A DNA stretch of 64,000 nucleotides from Chromobacterium sphagni (GCF_001855555.1 NZ_MKCT01000061.1:163780-227779), one strand, 5' to 3'. Positions 25,284 to 35,830 are shown, numbered from the stretch's first letter. Notes: generated from the letters alone by a model not told the origin. Numbers and translations are program-made.

Positions 25284-26264
25284 ATGCTAGCCGCCTACCC
25301 GCACCGCCGCATCCTCGTCATCCTGCTCAGCTGCATGCTGCTGCTGTTCTGGGTGGAGCAGACCGCCATCAATGCCTACTGGCGCCAGACCTTCCATCGT
25401 CCCAGCCTGCTGGAGACGCTGACCGAACTGTCGCCGTGGCGCGAGGGCGGCGAGCTGGGCGGCGGCCTGCGTCAACAGAGCGTGGCCTTGCAGCAGCAGG
25501 TGGGCATGTGGGACCGCCGCATGGTGGAGCGCCTGAATGCCTGCTGCTTGGGGCAGCCGCCGGCGGCGCCGCGTGCCGCGAGCCGGCCGCCGAGTGCCTC
25601 CGCGCCGGCGGCGGTCAAGGCGGTGGACCCGCGGCTGGCGCTGCAGGAGGGGCTGCCGGTGTTGCTGGCGGGCGACTCCCTGATGCAGGGCGTCGCCTTG
25701 CATCTGTTGCCGCCGCTGTTCCGCCAGCATCAGGTGAAGGCGTTGGACGTCAGCAAGCAGAGCACCGGCCTCACCTATCCGGACTTCTTCAACTGGCCGG
25801 CCACCATTGAGCGGCAGTTGGCGGCCAATCCCAAAGTACAGCTGCTGGTGATGTTCGTTGGTGCCAATGATACCTGGGACATGGTCGGCGGCAGCCGCTA
25901 CATCCGTTTCGCGTCGCCCGACTGGGAGCAGCGTTACCGCGAGCGCATCCGCAGCATTTTGCAAAGCGCCGGGAAGCGCAAGATACCGGTGTTGTGGCTG
26001 GGGCTGCCCAATATGGGCCGGGACAAGCTGAATGACGGCGCGCACTATCTGAACCGGCTGTACCGCGAAGAAGTAGGCGCGGCCGGGCAGCGTTTCGTCC
26101 CGACCCGCGAAGTGCTGGGCAGCCGCGACGACAGCTTCAACAAATTCATGACATTGCCCGAGCAGGGCGAGGTGGCGGTGCGCACGGCGGATGGCGTGCA
26201 CTTCACCCGTCAGGGACAACTGTTGCTGGCGCGCCGCGTGCTGGCGGAATTGAGGTTTGAATGA
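25284..26264 (+). CDS. patB: Peptidoglycan O-acetyltransferase PatB (SGNH type)
   Basis: The 326-residue product has one N-terminal membrane anchor (residues 9–24), a linker rich in Ala and Pro, and an SGNH-fold domain. The catalytic residues are visible: GDS with Ser132, GANDTWD as the Asn block, and DGVH with Asp303 and His306. These match PatB of Neisseria (Ser133, Asp302, His305) almost residue for residue. PatB transfers acetyl from PatA to the C6 hydroxyl of MurNAc in the periplasm, which blocks lysozyme. It starts 10 bases after patA and its stop overlaps the ape1 start (ATGA). Confidence 0.87.
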   Translation: MLAAYPHRRILVILLSCMLLLFWVEQTAINAYWRQTFHRPSLLETLTELSPWREGGELGGGLRQQSVALQQQVGMWDRRMVERLNACCLGQPPAAPRAASRPPSASAPAAVKAVDPRLALQEGLPVLLAGDSLMQGVALHLLPPLFRQHQVKALDVSKQSTGLTYPDFFNWPATIERQLAANPKVQLLVMFVGANDTWDMVGGSRYIRFASPDWEQRYRERIRSILQSAGKRKIPVLWLGLPNMGRDKLNDGAHYLNRLYREEVGAAGQRFVPTREVLGSRDDSFNKFMTLPEQGEVAVRTADGVHFTRQGQLLLARRVLAELRFE

Positions 26265-27424
26265 CAGCAAAAACCATGGCGCGCGGCTGGCGCTGGCTGT
26301 TTACCGCATTGCTGGCGGCTCAGGTTCGCGCCGCGCCGGTGCAGGACTTTGGCGAGGCCAATCTGGCCCGGCTGGCCGCTCGCTTGAGCCTGCTGGCCGA
26401 CGCGCAGCAGCCGGTGCGCATCGTCCAGTTCGGCGATTCGCATACCGCCGCCGATTATCTGAGCGGCGAATTGCGCGCGCGGTTGCAGGCCCGCTTCGGC
26501 GACGCCGGCATAGGCTGGCTGCCGCCGCTCAATGTGCCAGGCCAGCGCAACGCGCTGGGACTGGTGCGCAGCGAGGGCTGGAGCTTGCGTAACAGCCGCC
26601 GCGACGAGGACGCCGATTTTCCGCTGGGCGGTTTCATCGGCATGGCGCAGCGTTCCGGTGCCGCGTTGAGCGTGCAGCCGCGCAGCGCGGACGGCGGACT
26701 GTGGCGGGTGCGGGTCTGGCTGCGCCAGGCCGGCGACGCTGCGTCGCTGACGGTTGACGATGGCAATGGCCCCCGGCGGATTCAGGCCGCCGCCGGCGCC
26801 GGTTGGCAACGGGTGGAAATGAAGCTCCAGCTGCCGTTCTCGGTGCGGGCGGACAGCCTGCCGGCACCCGAGCTGGGCGGTTTCGAACTGGAAAAACTGA
26901 CGCCTGGCGTGGTGCTGGACAGCGTGGGCAGCAATGGCGCCGAGCTGGCCTTGTGGCGGCGCTGGGGCGGCGTGTGGGGACGGCAGCTGGCGGCGCGCGA
27001 CGCCGATCTGGTGGTGCTGGCTTACGGCACCAACGAGGCGTTCGACGGCAAGCTGGACCTGGACGAATACCGCGCCACGCTGCAGGCGGCCATCAACCTG
27101 GTGCGCGCGCAACTGCCGCAGGCGGCCATCCTGTTGCTGGGGGCGCCGGATTCGGCCCGCCGCAAGGGCCCGGTCAGCCAGGAGTGCGCGGCGCCGAGGC
27201 GTCCGCTGATGCTGTCGGCGGTGCAGCAGGCGCAGCGGCAGATGGCGCGCGACAACCATTTGCTGTATTGGGATTGGGAGCAGGCGATGGGCGGCCCGTG
27301 CAGCATGCGCATATGGCAGCAACGCCAGCTGGGTCGGCCCGATCTGGTGCATTTCACCGCGCCGGGCTACACCCGCCTGGCAGACGATCTCTATCAGGGG
27401 CTGATGCAGCGCCTGGCGCGCTGA
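26261..27424 (+). CDS. ape1: Peptidoglycan O-acetylesterase Ape1
   Basis: The 387-residue product starts with a signal peptide ending near ALLAAQVRA. It is an SGNH esterase with Ser60 in QFGDSHTAAD, the Asn block AYGTNEAF, and DLVH with Asp361 and His364. About 140 residues between the Ser block and the Asn block read as a beta-sandwich insert (GGLWRVRVWLRQAGDAAS), as in Neisseria Ape1, where a carbohydrate-binding module is inserted. The length agrees with that enzyme (about 390). It removes O-acetyl groups from MurNAc so that lytic transglycosylases can act. It is the last gene of the patA–patB–ape1 operon. Confidence 0.85.
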   Translation: MTAKTMARGWRWLFTALLAAQVRAAPVQDFGEANLARLAARLSLLADAQQPVRIVQFGDSHTAADYLSGELRARLQARFGDAGIGWLPPLNVPGQRNALGLVRSEGWSLRNSRRDEDADFPLGGFIGMAQRSGAALSVQPRSADGGLWRVRVWLRQAGDAASLTVDDGNGPRRIQAAAGAGWQRVEMKLQLPFSVRADSLPAPELGGFELEKLTPGVVLDSVGSNGAELALWRRWGGVWGRQLAARDADLVVLAYGTNEAFDGKLDLDEYRATLQAAINLVRAQLPQAAILLLGAPDSARRKGPVSQECAAPRRPLMLSAVQQAQRQMARDNHLLYWDWEQAMGGPCSMRIWQQRQLGRPDLVHFTAPGYTRLADDLYQGLMQRLAR

Positions 27425-27428
27425 GGCA

Positions 27429-28250
27429 TCAGGCCTGGCTTTTTTCCTCGGACGAGGAGTTGGGTTGCGGCGAATCTTCCAGCGCGATGCGCAGGCCGCG
27501 CGCCACCTCGCGCCGCGCTTGCTCGGCCAGCAGGAAGCGGTTGTCCAGGCCGGCGTCGCCGGCCCTGAGCGGCTGGCCGTAGCAAATCTCCACTTCGATC
27601 TGCGGCACGCTCAGCACCCGGCCTATGCTCTCGAACAGCGAAATCTGGCCGATGTAGGCCGCTTCCAGCAGCAGGCTGCCGTCCGGCCGCTGGTAGCGCA
27701 GCGACACCGGCTGCACGGTGCCGCCCGACAGCAGCGCGGCTTCGAACAGCGAGGCCTTGAACGGCAGCAGGCCGCTGCCGTCGGAGGTGGTCGATTCGGG
27801 AAACACCGCCATGCAGCCGCCGTTGCCCATCGCGTCGGCCAGTATCTGGTTGATCCGGCTGGCGTCGCGGCGGTTGCCGCGATCGATGAACAGCGTGCCG
27901 GCCACATAGGCCAGCCAGCCTATCAGCGGCCAGTTGCGGATCTCGCGCTTGGCGACGAAGCGCGACACGGTGCAGCTGTTGAGCACCGCGATGTCCAGCC
28001 AGGACACGTGATTGGCGACCAGCAGAGTGTTGGGCGGATAGAAGCCCGGGTTGACGCCCTGCACCTTGATGCTGACGCCGAGGATTTTCAACGCATGCTG
28101 CGCCCAGCGGCGGGTGACCACCGCGCGCTCGGCCTGGGCCAGGCGCGAGTAGCGGGTGGCGACGATGAAAACGCCGATGGCCAGATGGCCCAGCAGGCGC
28201 AGCACGCGGCCGCAGCGGGTCGGGAATGATGTGGTGGCGGGTGACTTCAA
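27429..28250 (-). CDS. PlsC-like 1-acylglycerol-3-phosphate acyltransferase
   Basis: The 273-residue product has an N-terminal membrane helix (LRLLGHLAIGVFIVATRYS) and PlsC motifs in order: NHVSWLD (HX4D), the FIDRGNRRD substrate block, FPESTTSDG, and QPVSLRYQ. It would make phosphatidic acid or acylate another lyso-lipid at the inner face of the membrane. The FPESTTSDG form, with Ser in place of the usual Gly, is also seen in members acting on lyso-ornithine lipid, so the substrate is open. The start is a TTG with no clear ribosome binding site, and GTG at 28208 is an alternative. It ends 4 bases from ape1, convergent. Confidence 0.78.
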   Translation of the reverse strand: MKSPATTSFPTRCGRVLRLLGHLAIGVFIVATRYSRLAQAERAVVTRRWAQHALKILGVSIKVQGVNPGFYPPNTLLVANHVSWLDIAVLNSCTVSRFVAKREIRNWPLIGWLAYVAGTLFIDRGNRRDASRINQILADAMGNGGCMAVFPESTTSDGSGLLPFKASLFEAALLSGGTVQPVSLRYQRPDGSLLLEAAYIGQISLFESIGRVLSVPQIEVEICYGQPLRAGDAGLDNRFLLAEQARREVARGLRIALEDSPQPNSSSEEKSQA

Positions 28251-28291
28251 GGCTTTAAGATTTCAAGTCTGCAAGATTACAGCCCGCCACT

Positions 28292-29107
28292 CTAACATGG
28301 CTGGCATAGCGGGCAATAGTAAGTGCTGCGCTGGCCCTGGCGAATTTGCCGGATCGGCGTGCCGCATTGGCGACAAGGCTCCTCCTGGCGGTCGTACACC
28401 ATATAGCTTTGCTGGAAGTAGCCCGGCTTGCCGTCGCTGGCGACGAAGTCGCGCAGCGTGCTGCCGCCAGCGGCGATGGCGCGGGTGAGCACCGCCTTGA
28501 TTTCCGCCGCCAGCCGCTCGCATTCGTCGCGGCGCAGGCCTGAGGCGGGGCGGGTGGGGGCGATGCCGGCGTAGAACAGCGATTCGTTGGCGTAGATGTT
28601 GCCGACGCCGACCACCACATGGTTGTCCATCAGCACCAGCTTGATCGGGCTGCCGCGTTTGCGGATGGCCTGGAACAGCGCCTCGCCGCCGAAAGCGTCG
28701 GACAGAGGCTCCGGCCCCAGCGCCTGCAGCAGCGGGTGCAATTCTATCGGGCCGATATGCCACAGTATCGCGCCGAAGCGGCGCGGATCGCGGTAACGCA
28801 GCAACTGCCCGTCCAGCAGCAGATCCACATGGTCGTGTTTCTCCGGCGGGGTGCCCGCCGTCAGGATGCGCAGGCTGCCGGACATGCCCAGATGGATCAG
28901 CAGGGTGCCGCTCTCGCATTCCAGCAGCAGGTATTTGGCCCGGCGGCGCACCGCCTGCACCTTTTCGCCGGCAAGACGCGCCGACAGGTCAGGCGGCACC
29001 GGCCAGCGCAGGCTGGCGTTGCGCACCACCGCGCCCTGCAGGACGCGGCCTTCAAGGTGGGGTTGCACGCCGCGGCGGGTGGTTTCGACTTCTGGCAATT
29101 CTGGCAT
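28292..29107 (-). CDS. mutM: Formamidopyrimidine-DNA glycosylase (Fpg/MutM)
   Basis: The 271-residue product begins [14 protein letters not shown], with the catalytic Pro2 and Glu3 of the Fpg family. It contains [10 protein letters not shown], the Lys of the beta-turn near residue 57, [12 protein letters not shown] for the helix-two-turn-helix, and a C-terminal zinc finger with spacing C-x2-C-x16-C-x2-C (CRQCGTPIR to YYCPLCQ). It removes 8-oxoguanine and nicks the site. Length and motifs are complete. Confidence 0.97.
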   Translation of the reverse strand: MPELPEVETTRRGVQPHLEGRVLQGAVVRNASLRWPVPPDLSARLAGEKVQAVRRRAKYLLLECESGTLLIHLGMSGSLRILTAGTPPEKHDHVDLLLDGQLLRYRDPRRFGAILWHIGPIELHPLLQALGPEPLSDAFGGEALFQAIRKRGSPIKLVLMDNHVVVGVGNIYANESLFYAGIAPTRPASGLRRDECERLAAEIKAVLTRAIAAGGSTLRDFVASDGKPGYFQQSYMVYDRQEEPCRQCGTPIRQIRQGQRSTYYCPLCQPC

Positions 29108-29197
29108 TGGAAAGTGCTACTCGGTAAATGGTGTAAAGATGAAAACCGGACATGCTATTCTACGCGTTCAACAGGCTTTGAGCAGGCAACTTACTCC

Positions 29198-30957
29198 ATG
29201 CGAATGAAACCGCTGAAACGAACTCTTCCGCTGCTGCTGGCGTTGCTGCTGCCGGCTTGCGCCAGCGTCAAGCCGCCGGCTGCGCAGCCTGTCGCCGCGG
29301 CGCAGGGCGCGGCCGACGATTCGGACGCCGGCGCCAAGCCGGACGAAGCCAAGCTGCCGAAGCAGGAGCTGACGCCGGAAATCCTCTACGGCGTGCTGGC
29401 CGGCGAAATCGCCGCCAACCGCGGCGCGGTCGGTTCCGCCGGCTTGACCTATCTGGATCTGGCGCGCCAGACCCGCGATCCGCGCATGGCGCAGCGCGCC
29501 GCCGAATTCTGCCTGTTGTCCGGCCAATTGAAGGAGGCCACCGAGGCCTTGTCGCTGTGGATAGCGCTCGATCCCGACTCATTGCCGGCGCGCGAGCAGC
29601 TGTTCATCACGCTGATGCGAGGCGGCAAGCTGGCGCAAAGCAAGCCGCTGATCGAAGACCTGCTGCGGCGCGAGCCGGCGCGGGCGCCGGCCATTTTCGT
29701 GCAACTGGCCAGGCTGGGCGCGCGCCAGGACGGCGGCTCGGCCGAGTCGTATCAACTGGTGGCCGACTTGGCCAGCCGCTATCTGGACCTGCCCGAGGCG
29801 CGCTTCGCGGTGCTGGCGGCGGCGGCCGACAACAACGATCAGAAAGTGGTGGATCGGGAGTTCGACCGCCTGGCGCAGATTGCGCCGAAATGGGATCTGC
29901 CGGTGGCCTGGCAGGTGGACCGCTTGCGGCGCAAGGACATACCGGGCGCGGCGGACTTCCTGCAGCGCGAACTGGCGCGCCGGCCCGACGCCGGCCTGGA
30001 GCTGCAGGCTGCTTATCCGCGGCTGCTGGTCGGCGCCAAGCGCTTCGTCGAGGCGCGCGCCGCCTTCGAGGCCCTGCTCAAGACCCATCCGGACAATCCC
30101 GACCTGCTCTACGCCACCGGCCTGCTGGCCTATCAGATGCGCGATCTGAAAGTGGCCGATGAAAGGCTGCAGCGCGCGCTGGCGCAGCAATACCCGGAGC
30201 AGGACTTTGTCCGCTACACGTTGGGCCAGATCGCCGAGGATGATCACGACGTGGCCCGGGCCGAGAACTGGTACCGCCAGGTCGGCCCCGGCCAGCAGCA
30301 GTACCTGCCGGCGCAATCGAGGTTGGCGATGCTGGAGGCGGGCGAGGGCCAGCTGGACGCGGCCTTGAGCCGGTTGGGTCAACTGGGCGGCACCGATCAG
30401 GAAAAAGTCTCGCTGGCGCTGTTGCAGTCGCAGTTGGCGCGCGACGCCAAGCAGCCGCGCAAGGCGTACGATCTGCTGAGCAAGGCGCTGCAGGGCCAGC
30501 CGAAGTCGGGCGAGCTGCTGTACGAGCGCTCGCTGGTGTCGGACATGCTGGGAAATACCGGCAATGCCGAGCGCGATCTCAAGCAGATCCTCAAGGACAA
30601 ACCTGGCGATGTGCAGTCGCTCAACGCGCTGGGCTACACGCTGGCCAACCGCACCACGCGCTACAAGGAAGCTTACGCTTACATCGAAAAGGCGCTGAAG
30701 GCCGAGCCGGACAATCCGGTGATCCTGGACAGCATGGGCTGGGTGCAATACAAGCTGGGCAGGCTGGAGCCTGCGCGCAAGAATCTGGACAAGGCATATC
30801 AGGCGATGCCGGACCCCGAAGTGGCGGCCCATCTGGGCGAGGTGTTGTGGAAGCTGGGCCGGCATGATGAGGCGCGGGCGGTGTGGAGCAAGGAGCTGGC
30901 CGCGCATCCGGACCATGATGTGCTGACCGAGACCATCCAGCGCCTGGGCGTCAAACT

Positions 30958-30961
<4 letters not shown>
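29198..30961 (+). CDS. Outer membrane lipoprotein with TPR repeats
   Basis: The 587-residue product has a lipoprotein signal with lipobox LPAC at residues 18–21. The rest is helical with many tetratricopeptide repeats, clearest between residues 260 and 580 (PDNPDLLYATGLLAYQMRD, DNPVILDSMGWVQYKLGR). This matches the TPR lipoprotein encoded just before lolB in many betaproteobacteria. The role is unknown, but the location suggests envelope assembly. The stop overlaps the lolB start by 4 bases (ATGA). The second ATG at 29204 is an equal alternative start. Divergent from mutM, with a 90-base gap. Confidence 0.85.
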
Positions 30962-31515
<554 letters not shown>

Positions 31516-31555
31516 CCCGGCGTTTTCAAGCATTGAAGAACAGATCATTCCAATC

Positions 31556-32410
31556 ATGTCGTTATCTTTCCAAGTCTTCCCGGCGCCGGCCAAGCTCAAC
31601 CTGCTGCTGCATGTGGTGGGCAAGCGCGCCGACGGCTACCATCTGTTGGAGACGGTGTTCCGTTTCATCGATTTCGGCGACACGCTGCGGATAGCGGCGC
31701 GCGAGGACGGCGCCATCGAGCTGTTGACGCCGACCGAGGGCGTGCCGCCGGAACAGGACCTGACCGTACGCGCCGCGCGGCTGCTGCAGCAGGCCAGCGG
31801 CTGCCGGCTGGGCGCAAGCATTCGTCTGGAGAAGCGCATCCCGATGGGCGGCGGCCTGGGCGGCGGCAGTTCCGACGCCGCCACGGTGCTGATCGCGCTC
31901 AACCGTTTGTGGGGGCTGGCCTGGTCCCGCCCGCAGTTGCAGGCGCTGGGGCTGCGATTGGGCGCCGATGTGCCGGTATTCATTTACGGACGCAGCGCGT
32001 TGGCCACCGGCATCGGCGAGCAATTGCAGCCGCTGGAATTGGCGCCGGCCTGGTATTTGGTAATTCGCCCACAGGTCCATGTGCCGACCGCCGCGGTGTT
32101 CCGAAATTTTTCGCAGGGTGTGTTGACAGGGGTAGGGGCCGACGGCATAATGCGAATCCTCGAAACAACGCAGCAGCGACGAAACGATCTGCAAGACGTT
32201 GTTTCAGGGATGTTTCCAGCGGTGAATGAAGTACTGAGCGAGCTGAGAAAATATGGTTCGCCGCTGATGACTGGTTCCGGATCATGCGTATTTCTGGAGT
32301 TCAAGTCGAAAGACGAAGCCGATAAAGTTTACCGGGCGTTGTCGGAAAAATATCAGGGATTTGTTGCAGAAGGACTCGACGTCCATCCCCTGTTCGACAG
32401 CACTGAATAA
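31556..32410 (+). CDS. ispE: 4-diphosphocytidyl-2-C-methyl-D-erythritol kinase (IspE)
   Basis: The 284-residue GHMP kinase has FPAPAKLNLLLHVVGKRADGYH at the start, given here in two overlapping motifs (APAKLNLLLHV and KRADGYH). The ATP-binding loop is PMGGGLGGGSSDAA, and the third motif is MTGSGSCVF. It phosphorylates CDP-methylerythritol in the MEP isoprenoid pathway. The ATG at 31556 was chosen over an upstream in-frame start at 31493, as that one lies inside lolB. It follows lolB by 40 bases and precedes tRNA-Gln by 6. Confidence 0.96.
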   Translation: MSLSFQVFPAPAKLNLLLHVVGKRADGYHLLETVFRFIDFGDTLRIAAREDGAIELLTPTEGVPPEQDLTVRAARLLQQASGCRLGASIRLEKRIPMGGGLGGGSSDAATVLIALNRLWGLAWSRPQLQALGLRLGADVPVFIYGRSALATGIGEQLQPLELAPAWYLVIRPQVHVPTAAVFRNFSQGVLTGVGADGIMRILETTQQRRNDLQDVVSGMFPAVNEVLSELRKYGSPLMTGSGSCVFLEFKSKDEADKVYRALSEKYQGFVAEGLDVHPLFDSTE

Positions 32411-32416
32411 GGTTAC

Positions 32417-32491
32417 TGGGGAGTCGCCAAGTGGTAAGGCACCGGATTTTGATTCCGGCATTCGTAGGTTCGATCCCTACCTCCCCAGCCA
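32417..32491 (+). tRNA. tRNA-Gln(TTG)
   Basis: The acceptor arms TGGGGAG and CTCCCCA pair. The anticodon loop reads TTTTGAT with anticodon TTG, the T arm is GTAGG-TTCGATC-CCTAC, and GCCA is encoded at the 3' end. It lies between ispE and prs, and is likely cut from the same transcript. Confidence 0.95.
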
Positions 32492-32523
32492 GGACTTTCT
32501 CCTTATGAAGAGAGAGCATGAAA

Positions 32524-32554
32524 AAAGCGTGTAAGAATCCCTTACACGCTTTTT
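32524..32554 (+). terminator. Terminator after tRNA-Gln
   Basis: AAAGCGTGTAAG and CTTACACGCTTT form a 12-base stem, followed by a T-rich run. It lies only 28 bases before the prs start, so it may attenuate prs. Confidence 0.88.
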
Positions 32555-32581
32555 CTTTATCCAGCTAAGGCAAAGCGAATC

Positions 32582-33565
32582 ATGGCGGCATACGACAGTT
32601 TGATGGTATTCACCGGAACGGCAAATCCGGAATTGGCTCAGAATGTAGTCAAGCATCTGGATATCTCGTTGGGACGCGCCGACGTCGGCAAGTTCAGCGA
32701 TGGTGAAGTGGCGGTTGAGTTGCTGGAAAACGTGCGTGGCCGCGACGTTTTCATCCTGCAGTCCACCTGTTCCCCCACCAATGACAACCTGATGGAAATC
32801 CTGACCATGGCCGACGCGCTCAAACGCGCCTCGGCCGGTCGTATCACCGCAGCGATTCCCTATTTCGGCTATGCCCGCCAGGACCGCCGTCCGCGCTCCG
32901 CCCGGGTGCCGATCTCGGCCAAGCTGGTAGCCAATATGCTGACCAGCGCCGGCATCGACCGCGTGTTGACCGTCGATCTGCACGCCGACCAGATCCAGGG
33001 CTTTTTCGACATCCCGGTGGACAACGTCTACGCCACCCCGGTGTTGTTGAAGGACATCCGCGCGCAGCGCTTTGAAGACCTGATCGTGGTGAGCCCGGAC
33101 GTTGGCGGCGTGGTGCGCGCTCGCGCGGTGGCCAAGGCTTTGAACACCGATCTGGCGATCATCGACAAGCGTCGTCCCAAGGCCAATGTGGCCGAGGTGA
33201 TGAACATCATCGGCGATGTGTCGGGCCGCACCTGCCTGATCATCGACGACATGATCGACACCGCCAATACGCTGTGCAAGGCCGCGTCCGCGCTGAAAGA
33301 GCGCGGCGCCCAGCGCGTGCTGGCTTATGCGACCCACCCGATCTTTTCCGGTCAGGCGGTGGACCGCATCAAGAATTCCGACATCGACATGGTGGTGGTG
33401 ACCGACACCATCCCGTTGACCGCTGCGGCCAAGGCCTGCCCGAACATCCGGGTGGCCTCCATCGCCGGCCTATTGGCCGAGACGCTGCGCCGCATCAACA
33501 ACGAAGAGTCGGTGTCCTACCTCTTCAATGAGGAACTGGTTGCGACGGGCGCCTGCCTGCCGTAA
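32582..33565 (+). CDS. prs: Ribose-phosphate pyrophosphokinase (Prs)
   Basis: The 327-residue product makes PRPP from ribose 5-phosphate and ATP. Key motifs are present: [59 protein letters not shown], and the PRPP loop [14 protein letters not shown]. The length is slightly over E. coli Prs (315), with a short C-terminal extension. Position after ispE and tRNA-Gln and before rplY is the standard betaproteobacterial order. Confidence 0.98.
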   Translation: MAAYDSLMVFTGTANPELAQNVVKHLDISLGRADVGKFSDGEVAVELLENVRGRDVFILQSTCSPTNDNLMEILTMADALKRASAGRITAAIPYFGYARQDRRPRSARVPISAKLVANMLTSAGIDRVLTVDLHADQIQGFFDIPVDNVYATPVLLKDIRAQRFEDLIVVSPDVGGVVRARAVAKALNTDLAIIDKRRPKANVAEVMNIIGDVSGRTCLIIDDMIDTANTLCKAASALKERGAQRVLAYATHPIFSGQAVDRIKNSDIDMVVVTDTIPLTAAAKACPNIRVASIAGLLAETLRRINNEESVSYLFNEELVATGACLP

Positions 33566-33624
33566 ACATCTGGCCTGCTGGTCGCGGCGGGCCGGGTGCT
33601 TCTAACTGAAACTGGAGTTTTACA

Positions 33625-33912
33625 ATGTCTTTTGAACTGATTGCTAGCAAGCGTGTTGATCTGGGTACGGGTGCGAGCCGCCGCCTGCGTCACGCTGGCC
33701 AAGTGCCGGCCGTGGTATACGGCGCCGGCAAAGAAGCCGCTTCCCTGGTGCTGGATCACAACACCATGTACTACGCTCTGAAGAACGAAGCCTTCCACAC
33801 TTCCGTGCTGGATCTGGTCATCGACGGTCAGAAAGAGCAAGTGAAAGTGGCTGCATTCCAGATGCACCCGTACAAACAGCAAGTCATGCACATCGACTTC
33901 GCGCGTGTGTGA
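33625..33912 (+). CDS. rplY: 50S ribosomal protein L25 (short form)
   Basis: The 95-residue product binds 5S rRNA. It has RLRHAGQVPAVVYGAGKEA, the fold segment HTSVLDLVIDGQKEQVKV, and HPYKQQVMHIDFARV at the end. It is the single-domain E. coli-type L25, without the C-terminal CTC/TL5 extension seen in many other bacteria. A strong GGAG ribosome binding site precedes the ATG, and a terminator follows. Confidence 0.96.
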   Translation: MSFELIASKRVDLGTGASRRLRHAGQVPAVVYGAGKEAASLVLDHNTMYYALKNEAFHTSVLDLVIDGQKEQVKVAAFQMHPYKQQVMHIDFARV

Positions 33913-33948
33913 TCCCTGCTGCCGTGCCGCCTGGCGGTAACGGTGAAG

Positions 33949-33987
33949 AGCCCGTTGTGCGCCCAAGTGGCGGGCAGCGGGCTTTTT
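33949..33987 (+). terminator. Terminator after rplY
   Basis: AGCCCG and CGGGCT pair across a 23-base loop that can itself pair in part (GCCCA/TGGCG), followed by TTTTAATTT. It lies just before pth. Confidence 0.65.
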
Positions 33988-34003
33988 AATTTGGAATGAC
34001 GAT

Positions 34004-34585
34004 ATGTCCGGCATCCGCATGATTGTCGGCCTGGGCAATCCGGGCCCCGAATACGAAAAAACCCGCCACAATGCCGGTTTCTGGCTGGTGGACGAATTGT
34101 GCTGGCAGTTCAAGGGCAACTGGCGCAACGAAGGCAAGTTCCATGGCGACGTCGCCAGGGTGGATATCAACGGCCAGGACGTCTGGTTGCTGAAGCCCAT
34201 GACGTACATGAACCTGTCCGGCCAGGCCGTGCTGGCGCTGGCGCAGTTCTACAAGATCCTGCCGGATGAGATTCTGGTGGTGCACGACGAACTGGACCTG
34301 CCGCCGGGCACCGCCCGCTTCAAGCAGGGCGGCGGCCATGGCGGCCACAACGGCCTGAAGGACATCGCGGCGCGGCTGAGCTCGCCGGCGTTCTGGCGCC
34401 TGCGCCTGGGTATAGGCCATCCCGGCGACCGCAACGAAGTGGCAAACTTCGTGCTGAAGAAGCCGCGCGGCGAAGAGCAGCAGGCGCTGGACGAGGCGAT
34501 TCTGGCATCCTTGCGCGAGCTGCCGCGGGCCATCGCCGGCAAGATGGCCGAGGCGATGAAGGCCTTGCACACCGAAGCCAAGTGA
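34004..34585 (+). CDS. pth: Peptidyl-tRNA hydrolase (Pth)
   Basis: The 193-residue product has the family sequence [20 protein letters not shown] with the catalytic His22 in [29 protein letters not shown] and [13 protein letters not shown]. It frees tRNA from stalled peptidyl-tRNA. Length agrees with the family. It follows rplY and precedes ychF, as in many Gram-negative bacteria. Confidence 0.97.
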   Translation: MSGIRMIVGLGNPGPEYEKTRHNAGFWLVDELCWQFKGNWRNEGKFHGDVARVDINGQDVWLLKPMTYMNLSGQAVLALAQFYKILPDEILVVHDELDLPPGTARFKQGGGHGGHNGLKDIAARLSSPAFWRLRLGIGHPGDRNEVANFVLKKPRGEEQQALDEAILASLRELPRAIAGKMAEAMKALHTEAK

Positions 34586-34654
34586 ATCATGGCTGACGGC
34601 CCGCGGGGCCATCGCCATAATGGATTGATCATTTAGAATTTCAAGGAATCGGAC

Positions 34655-35746
34655 ATGAGTCTGAAATGCGGTATTGTCGGTTTGCCCAATGTCGGCAAGT
34701 CCACCCTGTTCAATGCGCTGACCAAGGCAGGCATTGAAGCGGCCAACTATCCCTTCTGCACCATTGAGCCGAACGTCGGCATCGTCGAAGTGCCGGATCC
34801 GCGCCTGGCCGCGCTGGCTCAGATCATCAGTCCGCAGAAGATCCAGCCGGCCATCGTCGAGTTCGTCGACATCGCCGGCCTGGTGGCGGGCGCCTCCAAG
34901 GGCGAAGGTCTGGGCAACCAGTTCCTGGCCAATATCCGCGAGACCGACGCCATCGTCAACGTGGTGCGCTGTTTCGAAGACGACAACATCGTCCACGTGG
35001 CTGGCAAAGTGGACCCGATCGCCGATATCGAAACCATTCTGACTGAACTGGCGCTGGCCGACCTGTCCGCGGTGGAGAAGGCGATGCAGCGCGAAGGCAA
35101 GAAGGCCAAGTCCGGCGACAAGGACGCGCGCGCGCTGATTGCCGTGCTGGAAAAGCTGGTGCCGCATCTGGACCAGGGCAAGCCGGCGCGTTCGCTGGAC
35201 CTGTCCGATGAAGAGAAGGCGCTGATCAAGCCCCTGTGCCTGCTCACCATCAAGCCGGCGATGTACGTCGCCAACGTGGCCGAAGACGGCTTCAGCAACA
35301 ATCCTCTGTTGGACCGCGTGCAGGCGCTGGCCGACAGCGAAGGCGCGCCGGTGGTGGCGCTGTGCGCGGCCATCGAGTCGGAAATCGCCGAGCTGGACGA
35401 CGCTGACAAGGTGGAATTCCTGGAAACCCTGGGCCTGGAAGAGCCTGGCCTGGACCGCTTGATCCGCGCCGGCTACAAGCTGCTGGGTCTGCAGACCTAT
35501 TTCACCGCCGGCGTGAAGGAAGTGCGCGCCTGGACCATCCATGTGGGCGACACCGCGCCGCAGGCGGCCGGCGTGATCCACACCGACTTCGAGCGCGGCT
35601 TCATCCGCGCGCAGACCATCGCCTACGCCGATTTCATCGCGCTGGGCGGCGAAGCCAAGGCCAAGGAAGCCGGCAAGATGCGCGCGGAAGGCAAGGACTA
35701 CGTGGTGCAGGACGGCGACGTGATGAACTTCCTGTTCAACGTCTGA
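34655..35746 (+). CDS. ychF: Redox-regulated ATPase YchF
   Basis: The 363-residue Obg-related P-loop protein begins [20 protein letters not shown] with the G1 motif. It has DIAGLV as G3 and a C-terminal TGS domain ([25 protein letters not shown] in part). The G4 motif is not the GTP-specific NKxD, in line with YchF using ATP. YchF binds ribosomes and is linked to oxidative stress. Length equals E. coli YchF (363). Confidence 0.97.
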   Translation: MSLKCGIVGLPNVGKSTLFNALTKAGIEAANYPFCTIEPNVGIVEVPDPRLAALAQIISPQKIQPAIVEFVDIAGLVAGASKGEGLGNQFLANIRETDAIVNVVRCFEDDNIVHVAGKVDPIADIETILTELALADLSAVEKAMQREGKKAKSGDKDARALIAVLEKLVPHLDQGKPARSLDLSDEEKALIKPLCLLTIKPAMYVANVAEDGFSNNPLLDRVQALADSEGAPVVALCAAIESEIAELDDADKVEFLETLGLEEPGLDRLIRAGYKLLGLQTYFTAGVKEVRAWTIHVGDTAPQAAGVIHTDFERGFIRAQTIAYADFIALGGEAKAKEAGKMRAEGKDYVVQDGDVMNFLFNV

Positions 35747-35758
35747 AGCATTTTCTAT

Positions 35759-35800
35759 GACTCCTGGTGTTTCCTGAAACACTTTGGAAGCCAGGGAGTC
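35759..35800 (+). other. Two-tier hairpin between ychF and its terminator
   Basis: GACTCCTGG (35759–35767) pairs with CCAGGGAGTC (35791–35800) apart from one bulged G. Inside, GTGTTTC and GAAACAC form a second perfect stem with a 2-base loop. No T run follows directly. It could be a 3' processing or stability element of the ychF mRNA. Confidence 0.45.
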
Positions 35801-35805
35801 CAATG

Positions 35806-35830
35806 AAACCGCGCACTTGCGCGGTTTTTT
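35806..35830 (+). terminator. Rho-independent terminator after ychF
   Basis: AACCGCGCA and TGCGCGGTT enclose a CTT loop and are followed by TTTT. It starts 60 bases after the ychF stop. Confidence 0.9.

Noticed and set aside
23873-27424. Alginate acetylation genes (algI/algJ/algX)
   Set aside because: The MBOAT protein resembles AlgI, but no alginate genes are near. The catalytic residue positions in the two SGNH proteins match PatB and Ape1.
33986-35803. Open frame of 605 codons antisense to pth and ychF
   Set aside because: It spans two certain genes on the other strand and has no motif or ribosome binding site.
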